In this document: piece after piece, positions 45,337 to 54,298 of the stretch
Numbering within the stretch: position 1 is the first letter of the stretch
How the letters are laid out: every line of letters begins with the position of its first letter
DNA from: Heliocidaris tuberculata
Taxonomy: Eukaryota > Echinodermata > Echinoidea > Camarodonta > Echinometridae
Assembly (NCBI GenBank): GCA_025618425.1
Contig: CM046836.1
Coordinates: forward strand, 16,022,135-16,086,134
Direction: 5' to 3'
DNA length: 64,000 nt
The notes under the pieces: generated by a model
Told to the model about the DNA's origin: nothing
What the model saw: only the letters and a program-made list of their open reading frames with translations
Database searches by the model: none
Program-made: the position numbers and the translations under genes

Positions 45337-46737
45337 GGAGATGGGGGCAGGGGAGGTTGATGATAATGATAATGAGAATAATAACCACATTTACAAAGTG
45401 CTTTTCCTGAGGCAACAAAGTGCTGAATACTATTATAACCACTGCTTGAGCAGAGCTCAAATTAAAGGCACTCATGCATTCAAGGAATTTTTTCCTACCT
45501 GATACCAGATAGGCAGATACCCATTTACTTCACTTGGGATGAGAGTGTAGATAAATGCAGTAAATTCACCTAGATCTGCATCATTTAACAGTTCTTTATA
45601 GTCTAATTGTCACCATACTCCCTTCAATAATTTCATACAATGATAGCTTCTACTGCCCAACATTCTACCTCCTACTTTATCAATACCACACCTGTTTCTC
45701 TCAGTGTAAATCTGAAATGAGAATAAAAGTTATTACTGTGTCTGTGGTTTTCACTACAAATTATATTAAATGCATTCTTGGGATTTGGGGGGGGGGGGGG
45801 GTTTAACATAAAGCTTGGAAGTTCATTGTTACAAATTCTTTACAAAAATATGCATGAAGTCGCACTACATTAAAAACATGTACCATGAATATTTTCCATT
45901 TATAATTTTCTTTAAATTGTAAGATTTAGATGTATGAAATATTGCGTGCAAACTTTTTTTCTTTATTGTTTGAAAATGATCTGTCCGGATTTATAACCAA
46001 CCTATCTAGATAGTAGATGCACTATGTATGGGTATAATCTTTTTTGAATACCATTTGTAGATGCATCAGAAAAAAAAAGGCTAAAGTTCCATATGTACCC
46101 CCATTAAAACTGAAAAAAAAAAAATAGGAGATGGTCTAGAATGATGTACCAGAGTTAGGGTTAGGGTAAGGGATAAATTTAGAAATGTTTAAACTCAAAT
46201 TCTTGATCAGAAATTTGCATCAGCCATACCACGGACCAAAAATATGGAAAAAAAAGCGCAGATTGTTAAGTATATGTATTCATAAGCATGCACAAAAAAA
46301 TAATTTTGAGTGGATTAAAAAAAAAAATCCATTAAACACAAACAATACCTGCTATTCTGTATGACTCTACATAATACAAGCAGAGCATCTTGCGGCTCAC
46401 CCTCCAGGAAAAATCTGTTGAACAGCCTGTTCCCTTTCTCATTACGTCCAAAATTTCCATACCATTCAAAGCTCAGGAGACTGCACAAGAAATTCAGAAA
46501 ATGAACGTAGCTGCTGTGACGAATCTCTTGTCTTGCTAAATCCACCTCATGGACTGACAAATTAGCAATTTTCAGTAAGGTTATGAAATCTGATGTGTCA
46601 CTCGATTGTAGCAGTAGAGTAGCAATTTGTTCAAGCGCTGCACAAAGCTCTTTCGCACTTTTTGACGTGGAAAGTACATTCTTTGCACCAGTCACACACT
46701 TTTGTGCAATACTTTTAATTTCTGACAAATTGACCAT
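29580..46737 (-). CDS. TELO2: Telomere length regulation protein TEL2 homologue, 21 exons
   Basis: Exons in transcript order: 46737-46349, 45711-45690, 45159-44936, 44855-44810, 44585-44517, 43951-43883, 42672-42525, 41743-41572, 40829-40688, 40026-39806, 38368-38256, 37578-37490, 37155-37064, 35969-35865, 35372-35301, 34496-34314, 33531-33440, 32649-32550, 31499-31435, 30601-30486, 29698-29580 (stop TAG). About 882 residues; human TELO2 has 837. Diagnostic matches: SFVSQ-like QFVSQLIGRLCIQG, RVRRLGMVAAEIMA, SDDEFEPYDMS, YLTGEFYNRNYNIRQRMDIL, AGHFFFPLL. With TTI1 and TTI2 it forms the TTT complex that delivers PIKKs (ATM, ATR, mTOR, SMG1) to HSP90 and R2TP. The acidic DSDDEF motif, at the exon 11/12 junction, matches the CK2-phosphorylated PIH1D1-binding site of human TELO2. 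The start has a good Kozak context (AAAATGG). Less certain: the 22-nt exon 2, the exon 11 acceptor, and exon 3 to 4, whose phases differ by one base. Confidence 0.93.
30141..30456. mobile_element. hAT-like MITE in the last TELO2 intron
   Basis: It begins CAGGGTTCCTACC and ends GGTAGCTGGGAACACTG, so the tips are similar but imperfect inversions (CAGNGTTCC). ATTCCCTGA and TTTTCCAGG motifs repeat near the ends. The expected 8-bp duplication is not clean. It ends 29 bases before the TELO2 exon at 30486-30601. Confidence 0.55.
33565..33722 (+). repeat. Dispersed repeat B, partial copy
   Basis: CAGGCTTCTCAGCAGAATAG through CTTGTTGGGGGAGAAT parallels 35484-35720 with an internal deletion. Located in the TELO2 intron between the exons at 34314 and 33531. 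Confidence 0.6.
34498..34765 (+). repeat. 268-bp polypurine tract (GGGAGA/GA)n
   Basis: Almost pure purine on the plus strand, from AGAGAGAAAGAGAAAGAGAG to AGGGAGGGAGGGAAGG. In the TELO2 transcript it is a polypyrimidine tract that runs straight into the acceptor of the exon starting at 34496, separated only by TGTTTGTAG. Confidence 0.95.
35484..35720 (+). repeat. Dispersed repeat B, longer copy
   Basis: TAGGCTTCTCAGCAGAAAAT, GGCCTTGTGGCATCCCATGG and CCTTGTTGGGGAGAATTTAC occur in order. Related copies: 33565-33722 and reverse 8990-9440. A long T/G-rich run follows at 35716-35785. Confidence 0.62.
36041..36272 (+). repeat. (GAT/GGT)n microsatellite clusters
   Basis: Two runs of GATGATGGTGATGATG-type repeats, 36041-36085 and 36177-36272, each followed by GAACAATAT....GGC and ACTAATAAAAA.ATTCAAG. 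The shared trailing sequence indicates a duplicated unit of about 200 bases. Confidence 0.85.
36596..36628 (+). repeat. (GA)n microsatellite
   Basis: AGAGAGAG run in a TELO2 intron. Purines are on the plus strand, so the transcript reads (CU)n. Confidence 0.9.
36757..36920 (+). repeat. Degenerate GGACAACTACCCC-type repeat
   Basis: Successive units: AGGACAACTATTCG, AGAACTATCACCCC, AAAACTACCCCAAGGAC, AGAAGTACCCCCCTTAGGAC, GGAAAACTACCCC, GGAACAACTAC. A second cluster of the same motif lies at 59985-60110. Confidence 0.6.
38466..38576 (-). repeat. tRNA-derived SINE head fragment
   Basis: On the minus strand an A-box-like TGGCTCACTGGTAGAGC is followed by GGGTTCGAAACC at tRNA-like spacing. No cloverleaf closes at the ends, so this is a pol III-type repeat head and not a tRNA gene. 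Its body differs from the 4000-4265 family. Confidence 0.6.
38617..38665. repeat. (TA)n microsatellite
   Basis: Uninterrupted TATATA run of about 48 bases. Confidence 0.97.
39318..39718 (+). repeat. Dispersed repeat A, copy 2
   Basis: Starts TTAAAGGGAAGATTGAG and parallels 29116-29515 along its length. It lies in the TELO2 intron downstream of the exon at 39806-40026, 88 bases from that exon. Confidence 0.75.
40032..40112 (+). repeat. (GA)n tract abutting a TELO2 acceptor
   Basis: CAGAGTGAGAGAAACAGAG followed by a pure GA run. In TELO2 sense this is a CU tract ending at CACTCTGTATTCAG, the acceptor of the exon that starts at 40026. Confidence 0.9.
40931..41094 (-). repeat. tRNA-derived SINE, reverse orientation
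   Basis: On the minus strand: head with B-box-like GGGTTTCGATCC (41036-41047), then ACCCAGGTGTATTAGATGGG, then GGTACCTGGCAATGCTAAGG and an ATAATAATT tail. It shares the core block and the tail type with 4000-4265. Confidence 0.7.
42313..42386. repeat. 74-bp hairpin with 16-bp perfect arms
   Basis: GAGAGCCAGAAGGGC on the left and GCCCTTCTGGCTCTC on the right, with arms extending further (TTTACTC/GAGTTAA) around a roughly 18-base loop. It is in the TELO2 intron between exons at 42525 and 41743. Could be a micro-MITE or a pre-miRNA-like fold. Confidence 0.65.
42890..43590. other. GC-richer intron block with weak inverted similarity
   Basis: GCACCAGTAGCAGCGCAC near 42929 resembles the reverse complement of the sequence near 43552-43570 (GTGCGCTACGACTGGTGAC), and GCATGCGCATG palindromes lie between. 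Possibly a decayed transposon in a TELO2 intron. No coding frame. Confidence 0.3.
44689..44711. repeat. Poly-G run
   Basis: About 23 consecutive G. Runs this long are prone to length errors in assemblies. Confidence 0.9.
45213..45345 (+). repeat. (GA)n microsatellite upstream of TELO2 exon 3
   Basis: GAGAGA with GATAGAGA and GAAATAGA variants, 54 bases upstream (in transcript sense) of the exon 3 acceptor at 45159. It is CU in the pre-mRNA. Confidence 0.92.
45361..45560 (-). repeat. SINE body, reverse orientation, head missing
   Basis: Minus strand: ACACTCTCATCCCAAGTGAA, AATGGGTATCTGCCTATC, then GCACTTTGTTGCCTCAGG, AAAGCACTTTGTAAATGTGG and TTATTATTCTCATTATCATT. The core and the ATT-type tail match the other SINE copies; the tRNA head is not recognisable. 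Confidence 0.65.
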
Positions 46738-47312
46738 TTTCTTTAGAGGTCTATGTTAGATTTGATATACCTCCAATTCTTAGCGTGAAGTGTATCTAGA
46801 TCTATAAACGTTAGATATAATTATTCAGTACAGAAATCGCTTCAGCTACGCAAGTAGCTACAGCCTTTTAGTTTTACAGGGAGCTGCACAAGTCCAGGCC
46901 GTTGCTCCGGCGTTCTTTTCTCACCAGAGTTCGTACAAATTCACGTGCGAGATAATGAAATTAATTTTCCCCCTTTCCTTGTAATGCCAAGACTCCTACT
47001 GAGGCACATTCCCTACATATCATAATATGTTATATTTCTTAACTAAAACTCAACGAACATATGGTACCAATAGCAATTCCTTCCCTGAAAACTGCGAATA
47101 AGTGATAATTTTTGCCCTTCGTCAGATCCTATCTTACGCCCTTGACTTGCAGCCTGCCATAAATAAATGATCTAAAGATGTATGGTGTGCCATACGTGCG
47201 CGCATGCCGTATGCAGCAAACACAGTAAAGTGCGGCTAGCTGCAAATTGCTCTCAAATTTACGCGGAAAACAAAAGGCGGTAGAAAAGTTTAGAAAGTGT
47301 GCTCAGTGCAGC

Positions 47313-47361
<49 letters not shown>

Positions 47362-47476
47362 GAGAGAGAGAGAGAGAGAGAGGGATGGAAAGGGGGGGGG
47401 GGGGTGGGGGGAGGGGAACGTACGTGAATGAATAATTCATAATTATGCTACGACCCCCAAGTTAATAATGGCCTTC
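46738..47476 (-). promoter_or_regulatory. TELO2 upstream region
   Basis: About 740 bases before the TELO2 start. No TATA box at a sensible distance. It contains several CG dinucleotides (46840-46960, 47180-47290), more than the neighbourhood, and then a (GA)n run with a poly-G block (47312-47410). I infer that the promoter lies in the first few hundred bases. No divergent gene is seen. Confidence 0.45.
47312..47410 (+). repeat. (GA)n followed by poly-G
   Basis: About 70 bases of GA, then GGATGGAAAGGGGGGGG and further G-runs. Confidence 0.92.
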
Positions 47477-47984
47477 TTAAAGGGGAAGTTCACCCCGAAG
47501 ATTACTTGAGTTTAAAAAATGCAGAAAAAATAAAGAAAAATATTGGCGAAAGTTTGGACAAGATCCGTTAAAGAATAACGGAGTTATGGACTTTTGAAGT
47601 TTTGTTTTTGTGACGTCACATGCGAGCAGCTCCTCCATTATGTAATGTGATAAATATTCCATAAAATTCAGTTTTCTCAGAAAATTTAGAATATTTTCGT
47701 CTGTGCATTTGATATATTGTCAGAAATGTTATTCAATACTAGATTCTGAAAAGAAACAATATTAATATATCGTGGAACGTAAAAAAAAAATGCGAATATA
47801 TGGAATATTTATTACATGACCAATGGGCAGCTGCTCGCATGTGACGTCACGAATCCAAAACTTTAAATACTCATAACTCTTTTATTATTTGACCGATTTT
47901 CATCAAACCTTCGCCAATATTTTTCTTTATTTTTTCTGCATTTTTTTAAACTCAAGTAATCTTCAGGGTGAACTTTCCCTTTAA
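47477..47984. mobile_element. TTAA-flanked palindromic MITE (family T3) with CRE-like sites
   Basis: TTAAAGGGGAAGTTCACCC at the left, and GGGTGAACTTTCCCTTTAA at the right. The arms pair for about 190 bases (ACTTGAGTTTAAAAAA, AAATATTGGCGAA and others). Each arm carries GTGACGTCAC, a full cAMP-response-element palindrome, next to ATGCGAGCAGCT or its inverse. No coding region. Confidence 0.82.
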
Positions 47985-48186
47985 ATTTGCATTTCATTCT
48001 CCGAGTAAGACCGGTGCCCACCCCCATGATTGCTCTTAAAAATCATATCATATGAAAATTTTCTCCAAAGTTTTCTACTCGGCCGCAGTTCGACCTCGCA
48101 AAACCATGATGTTAATATATTATAAAGCTCTTGAATCATGATTGTTATATCACTCTGATGGTAAATGGTATATGGCAGAGCGCGTT

Positions 48187-49962
48187 TGTTGGAACTCAAA
48201 AGCGCGAATTGGTGCAAAACCGCGAATTGCCGCCTAAGCATGTAGAAAATAAGTTCAGCGCGTAGTGTCATACTCTACGTATGTGCGACAGTGTTCCAGC
48301 GCGGCGGCGTGTGTTGGAGTACAACAAAGAGATTCTATAATCTTTTTGGAGTACAAAAGTCAAAGACATTCTATGTCATTATTATAAAATTTCTTTGACA
48401 AAAGCGCGAATTGGTGCAAAACCGCAAATTGCTAGACGCGGATCGTGTAACATTGTTTAACCCGCTCTGAACCCTACAAAACTTCAAACATTTCTCATTA
48501 ATTATCATGAAGCAGGGGCGTAAATCCACTCTACTCCTGTTTGAAAAGTGGGGGGGGGGGGGGGGGGGGTGATCCATATTTCTTTCCTCTGCCCAACTTA
48601 CCCTGACCCACACAACCCCCCGCATTTTATTAATAATTTTGTGAGCCGGAGCCAGAAAAATCAGTTTGCATACATGATTCTTTGAAATCAGGGGAGGGGG
48701 ATATTTGTACACAGCATCCCCCCCCCCCCGGGGGGGGGCACTAATATTGTATGTTGATGGGGGAATTGGCGTAGACAGGTCCTCATATCTGGGGGGTAGG
48801 ATTTCCCTCAAGGACCATATGTATACATATTTACATGTATATACACATGATTTAGTGTGTGTCGGGGGGTGAGGTGCGTAAACATGGTTTTTCTCTTTTC
48901 ATGTCCAAGATGATTTAGCGTCATGCTTTGCAGTTTTGTAGTATGATTTGAATATTGAGCGAGCGAGCGAAGCGAGCGAGCAAAAATTTTTCAAAATTTG
49001 TGAGGTTGCAATTCCATTGCTATATAAAAATGGAGAAAACACAATGTGATGGACTTTCATTTGCAAAAATTTAAAGGAAAAATTAGGGGGCACGGCGGCC
49101 ACATGCAATCCCCGGAGCGGTGCTTCTGACCGGGGCTTCATGTTATGATTGCCATCATGGCCATTTCATCATTCTTCTATACGATACAACTTGGTGATGA
49201 TGACACAGTTTATCATCCTCGATAAATATTGGGGATGGCGTATTCCCTCTTTCCCCATCACATTCGATTCCTTTGACTGTTTTTTCATTTCAATTTCGAA
49301 AGTTGTTACTTACTGGTGGGAGTTATAGGCCTGTATTGCTAGCGAGCGAAGCGAGCGAGCAAAAATTTTACATGAGCTGAGCGAACAAATTTGCCCATGC
49401 CCCCCCCCCCCCCCCACCTTGATGCCGTTATTGCTTTCCAAGTTTCCGTTTTCTTTCCTTTTCCTTATTTTCTCCATTCCTTTTTCTCTTTTTTCTTTCC
49501 TTTTCTTTTCTTTCTTATTTCCCGCCCTTTTATTTTTTTTCACTCCAAAAATTATTTGGGGGCAACGGGGGGGGGGGGGGGGGGGGGGGGGTGCCCCCCC
49601 TTGGTGCCGCCACTGGCTAAAATATATTGGAGAATGGTCACACAGAAAATTTCTTCCCCGTGCAATTCAATTTTTTTTAAAGAATTATACATCCATATGG
49701 CTCCCAGATTGACACCCACGTTGTATATTAAAGTAGATGGTTTTCACTCGCTATAGTAGTGTAGAAATATATCTGAAAAGTCAGAAGGAACAACAGAATT
49801 GTAGATAGATATCAAAAACATTATATAAATCTACAACTTTGTACACAAATTGATAATATCTTAATTGAAAAAATAATTTATAAATTTGAATGACATTGTT
49901 AAATATAATATATCAAATTATTTTTGTCTACAATATATAATAGAAATGTGTATGTTCCACAT

Positions 49963-50003
<41 letters not shown>

Positions 50004-50476
50004 CATAATCATTAACATAAATATAGTCATTATTATGATTATTATTATTATCAAAATTATTAATATAAATATTGTTATGGTTATTACTATTATTCTTATT
50101 ATTATTCTTATTATCATTATTATTATTTAATTCTTATTTATTAATATTTTTTTGGTGGGATGAAACCTGGGGGGGGGGGGGGAGGTGTTTGTACACACCA
50201 TCCCCCCACCTGAAAAGTTGGGGGTATGCATACCCCCATCCCCCCCCCCCCCGTTGCGCTTTTGTCAAAGAAATTCTATAATAATGACATAGAATGTCTT
50301 TGACTTTTGTACTCCAAAAAGATTATAGAATCTCTTTGTTGTACTCCAACACACGCCGCCGCGCTTGAACACTGTCGCACATACGTAGAGTATGACACTA
50401 CGCGCTGAACTTATTTTCTACATGCTTAGGCGGCAATTCGCGGTTTTGCACCAATTCGCGCTTTTGAGTTCCAACA
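48187..50476. mobile_element. 2290-bp element with 221-bp inverted ends and 5-bp target duplication
   Basis: Left arm 48187-48407, right arm 50256-50476; by eye they differ at two positions. The element starts TGTTGGAACTC and ends GAGTTCCAACA. GCGTT flanks both sides (48182-48186, 50477-50481). Just inside the left arm, AAAAGCGCGAATTGGTGCAA from the tip is repeated. The interior has poly-G/C runs, two copies of an AGCGAGCGAAGCGAGCGAGC motif (48960 and 49341 regions) and an ATT microsatellite (49970-50140), but no transposase. Confidence 0.9.
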
Positions 50477-50574
50477 GCGTTGATAGAGAGAGTTGTGACA
50501 CGCGCATAATAAGCATGCGCGTACGCGGTCTTTGTTTAAAACATGGCGGATCATGGAGCTCCCAATAGTATACT

Positions 50575-50736
50575 ATTAATACATGGTTGGGAGTGCGTTA
50601 GTGCGATCTGGCAACACAAAGGTTTTTATCGTGGTGTACTAACTCACGAGGCGTAGCCGAGTGTGTTAGACACCACGATAAAAACCTGCGTGTTGCCAGA
50701 TTGCACTAACGCACGAACTCACAACCATGTATCAAT
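50575..50736. repeat. 162-bp near-perfect palindrome
   Basis: Left arm ATACATGGTTG...TTTTTATCGTGGTGT is mirrored by ACACCACGATAAAAA...CAACCATGTAT. The loop itself is palindromic around GAGGCGTAGCCGAG. It lies 94 bases past the element ending at 50476. Confidence 0.88.
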
Positions 50737-50740
50737 AGTT

Positions 50741-50907
50741 TTATAAAACGGGTCTACAATTTTAGTGTTTTCTTACAATCTTAGTGTTTGATCCGGATTA
50801 GCCGTGCGTTAGTCCCCTCGCCGTGCGTTATCACTTTTTTTTTGCACGGTCACGTGGTGTTATATTTGACCAATCAGGATGGCTACATTCTTGAACCCGT
50901 TTTATAA
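50741..50907. repeat. Short element with TTATAAAACGGGT inverted ends
   Basis: Left TTATAAAACGGGT (50741-50753), right ACCCGTTTTATAA (50895-50907), perfect 13-bp inverse. The interior has two CCGTGCGTTA motifs. It is adjacent to the palindrome at 50575-50736 and may form one composite with it. Confidence 0.6.
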
Positions 50908-51050
50908 TTCCCTTTCACGTACATTCTCTATGAGAGGGAACTTTTTGAAGCTCCATGAAATGACTGACCAATCAGAAGCGACCTCCAGTGTCAGGACTCT
51001 CTTATGGATAGCTCTGGTATATGGTATAGAGAGAAAGAGAGAGAGAAAGG

Positions 51051-51082
<32 letters not shown>

Positions 51083-52189
51083 TAGAGAGAGGGAGAAGAG
51101 AGGAGGGGTGAAATAGAGAGAGAGAGAGAGAGAGAGAGATTTAAAAAAATAGAGGTAAATAAATAAATAGATCTTAGAGAGAAAGCAAAGACCTTAAAAC
51201 ATAAATATAAATCTTTTTAAAAAATTTTTTCATTCGCACATACAACAAACATGAATGCAAAGATAATTATGGACGCTCGCCTGTAATTAGATCCAGTCAT
51301 TTAGGGTAATTCCCAGTCGACGAAGATGATGTAATTGTTGAAAAAAATTTCATATAAAATCAATGATACATATTTCAACACTTTTTACCATAAGGCATAA
51401 AGAGGGATAACTACTGGTTCAGATTAGTCCCATGAGAGAGAGCAGGAGTTGGTCCCAGTGGGATTTTATGGGGAACTTATAAGCAGCCCAAGAAACCTCA
51501 TAACCATGCACTCTAGCTCAGACCAGTGTGGGTAGTCTAAGTTGCCGCCACTATAAAGAAAAAAAAAAATACTGAAAAACACTCCTTCATATTTTCAGAA
51601 AGGCCAGGAATTATTGTATGAACTAGTCAAGACACAAGTTTGAATGGTGCCATTGCTAGCACTTATTTTTCATGATTTTTTTTTATTTCTCATTTTTAAC
51701 ACATGAGCCTCTGGGGAAATAATTACAGGTGTGCGCCCTGAGAGTGCTATCATAATGTACTACTGTATGTTCGTACAGGCAAAATGGAACATAAGGAGGC
51801 AAACATAAAATAAAAGCGGCAAATATAATATCAATTTCAGAACCTGATATTGTCTGGTATTAATGGTATTGCAGTAGTAACTGTCAGTCAAGAAAAAGAT
51901 ACATAATGTTACACTAGAAAGAAAAATTGATCAGAAGGGAGAGAAGAGAGTGAAAGAATGAAAGGTATAAAGAGAGGAGGATGAAGACTATTAATATTAA
52001 TTTGGTACAGTCTTAATTGATTCAAAATAATAAAAAAAAAGATAATACAAGGCACTGCCAAGTGCACCTGAAGTTGGAAGTATCAAGGAATTTTAAATAT
52101 ATTTATCAAAAAATATTTCAGAAGGTCGCCAGCATCTAAAGAGCAAATCCATGCCATTCCCGCAACACATTCAAGTTCAATGTAAATTA
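50908..52189. other. Intergenic DNA without recognised gene
   Basis: Contains GA microsatellites at 51028-51081 and 51114-51140 and otherwise AT-rich sequence. No exon-like frame or repeat end was recognised. Confidence 0.6.
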
Positions 52190-52470
52190 TTTTTATGTGT
52201 AATACTCAGTGACGGTGACCCGCAGGCCACGAGCTGCCACATCAAAGTGGTCACCGGGTGTTATGCGTTACCAGGCCGGACGAGTCATAAAGCTCGTCCG
52301 AATTCGACCACCGAGTCTGTGTGTATATACGTAGAGATCAGTGGGTATTGCCCATTGCGTTGGCACCACTGATAGCGGCGCGTGTAGGCTAGCTGGATTC
52401 AGCGCTCACACGCGACCGCGTGTGAGTTCACGGAATGACCTTTGGCGGTGCGGATCGAGAGACTATTATA
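52190..52470 (+). other. GC-rich block of consecutive stem-loops
   Basis: In AT-rich surroundings there are four strong pairings: CGGTGACC (52213) with GGTCACCG (52249); CGGACGAG (52277) with CTCGTCCG (52293) around the loop TCATAAAG; ATCAGTGG (52337) with CCACTGAT (52366); and TCACACG (52406) with CGTGTGA (52419). GTGGTC (52247-52252) can also pair with GACCAC (52306-52311), closing a 65-base fold that excludes the first pairing. No family is recognised. It may be a structured RNA, a tRNA-like relic or a transposon end. Confidence 0.5.
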
Positions 52471-53000
52471 AAGCGTGATCACTGTTTAGGGCGTTTCGCT
52501 CAAGCTGTTGAAAGGCTTCTATTTATTCAACAAACTATTTGAGATAAGCTAAACATACTACAGGGATATCTTATTGCATTCTAGTCTTTCTTGCCGAAAA
52601 TAGAAAATGACATTTTGTAACTGTAATGATATAATTATGTTACGTGAATGCCTTGTCCTTGACAAGAAGAATCCATACAGTGGTTGGGAAATCAGAGGAA
52701 AATATCAATAAAGTTTTGAAAATATTTCGAAAAATAAGATAGATTAAAAAGTCATAATTCTGGGAATCTCAGTCAGGAAAGTGTCAATATAATGTAATGT
52801 GAGACAAATTCCCATGTATTTTGCTCATAAAATATAATAGTTTTTTCCAGGCTTGCGAGGTTATTTGTGAAATGCTCTTGAATCGTGTCATTAAAGGAGA
52901 ATGAAACCCTGGGGAAAATTCAATTTTAATGAAAAGAGAGGATAGAGGGAAGCAGTTTAATAAAAGTCCCATCAAAATCGGTTAAGAAATGAGAAAGTTA

Positions 53001-54298
53001 CAGTGCTGTAGGACTCGAGACCGGACTCGGACTCGAGACCGGTCTCGAGTCCCTATTTTTTTCGGGACTCGGACTCGGACTCGGACTCGAGCCACAAGGA
53101 CTCGGTCTCGGACTCGGACTCGACCAATGGTGACTCGTGACTCGGGCCGAGACCGGCAACGAGACCGGCAATTTTTCCGTTTTCCGCTTTTAATTTTAGC
53201 TCAAAAAATTACCCCAGGGCACGCAAAAAAAAAAAAAAAAAAAAAAAAAAACAACCCTGCTATTTTCGCGCACCTTACTCGATTGAGCGGTATTTTGAAC
53301 ATGAACTTTAAAACATCGATCTCCGTAACGGTACGAGAATGTGCCCAAATACATGATAGACGTTAAGATTAGTAGTTTTATGCTCGTATGGTATACACTC
53401 GTAATACACGTATGACACAGACAAGAATTGAAATTGATATTAAGCATTTGGAGATTGATTAATCTATAACACACGTTTCTCCATAGACCCAGCCTAGGAT
53501 ATCTTGGGCAGTCTCAAACAGAATACTTTTTCCATTTCAGTTGGAAACTTTCTTTTCTATCTTAATGGCATTCAACTTGTTATCTTTTTGTTTTGTTGAC
53601 TTATAACTGATAAAAGATAAAATTATAGGCCTTTGAAATGAAAAAATATAAATTTATGTATCATAGAAACAATATAGAGTCAACTCTCAATAATTACTGT
53701 GGATACAAGCAAAATACTTGGCCTGATAAGGCTTGTTCACATATGAGCCATTTGTTCACACTTGTTTAGTATTTTGGTCATTAAAACTTCTGAAATTCCA
53801 CCAGTACACCGAAAATCTAACCATAGACATTAATCTCAACATTTCCAATTCAATTTTCTTACCTTCTGTCAGAATTTTTAGTGTTAATAGCTGTAAATCT
53901 TACTGAACTTAATCTTTTTAAGCACCAAGCGACATGTCACGGCGACAAATCACTCTTTGTGAGCAAGCCTTTATAGTTGTCCGCATTAATTCGTACTAAG
54001 AAAAGTTACAATAAGTTAAATTCTCTGACAATGGAAGTTTTCAGTAGACCAGAAACTATTTATGTTATTGAGAGTTCACAGTAAGGCATTTATCATAATG
54101 AAAATAATGTGACGTAAAAAAAATTGCAATTTAAAATGTTCCCATCGGGACTCGGACTCGGACTCGGACTCGGATGTCCAGGACTCGGGACTCGGATGCC
54201 AGGACTCGGACTTGGACTCGGACTCGGACTCGGACTCGGACACCAGGGACTCGGACTCGGACTCGGACTCGGATGAGATGGACTCGACTACAGCACTG
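53001..54298. mobile_element. hAT-like non-autonomous element, exact ends
   Basis: It begins CAGTGCTGTAGGACTCGAGA and ends GACTCGACTACAGCACTG. GAAAGTTA flanks both sides (52993-53000, 54299-54306), the 8-bp duplication expected for hAT. It interrupts the left arm of the T1-type element exactly where intact copies read GAAAAAGTTATGAAAG. Arrays of GGACTC (left 53011-53160, right 54150-54285) are subterminal repeats of the kind hAT transposases bind. The 1-kb centre has no transposase. Confidence 0.92.

Noticed and set aside
46140..46175. Telomere-like GTTAGGGTTAGGGTAAGG
   Set aside because: Only about two units; a short intronic chance match is more likely than an interstitial telomere.
49899..50130. 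Ile-rich membrane-like small proteins on both strands
   Set aside because: ATT microsatellite inside the 2290-bp element.
52277..52300. Hammerhead ribozyme
   Set aside because: The GGACGAG...CTCGTCC hairpin is present, but CUGANGA and GAAA core strands are not.
52989..53366. Arg/Thr-rich frame resembling an RNA-binding protein
   Set aside because: It translates the GGACTC subterminal array of the hAT element; the Asp/Ser-rich frame at 54212-54517 is the same effect at the other end.
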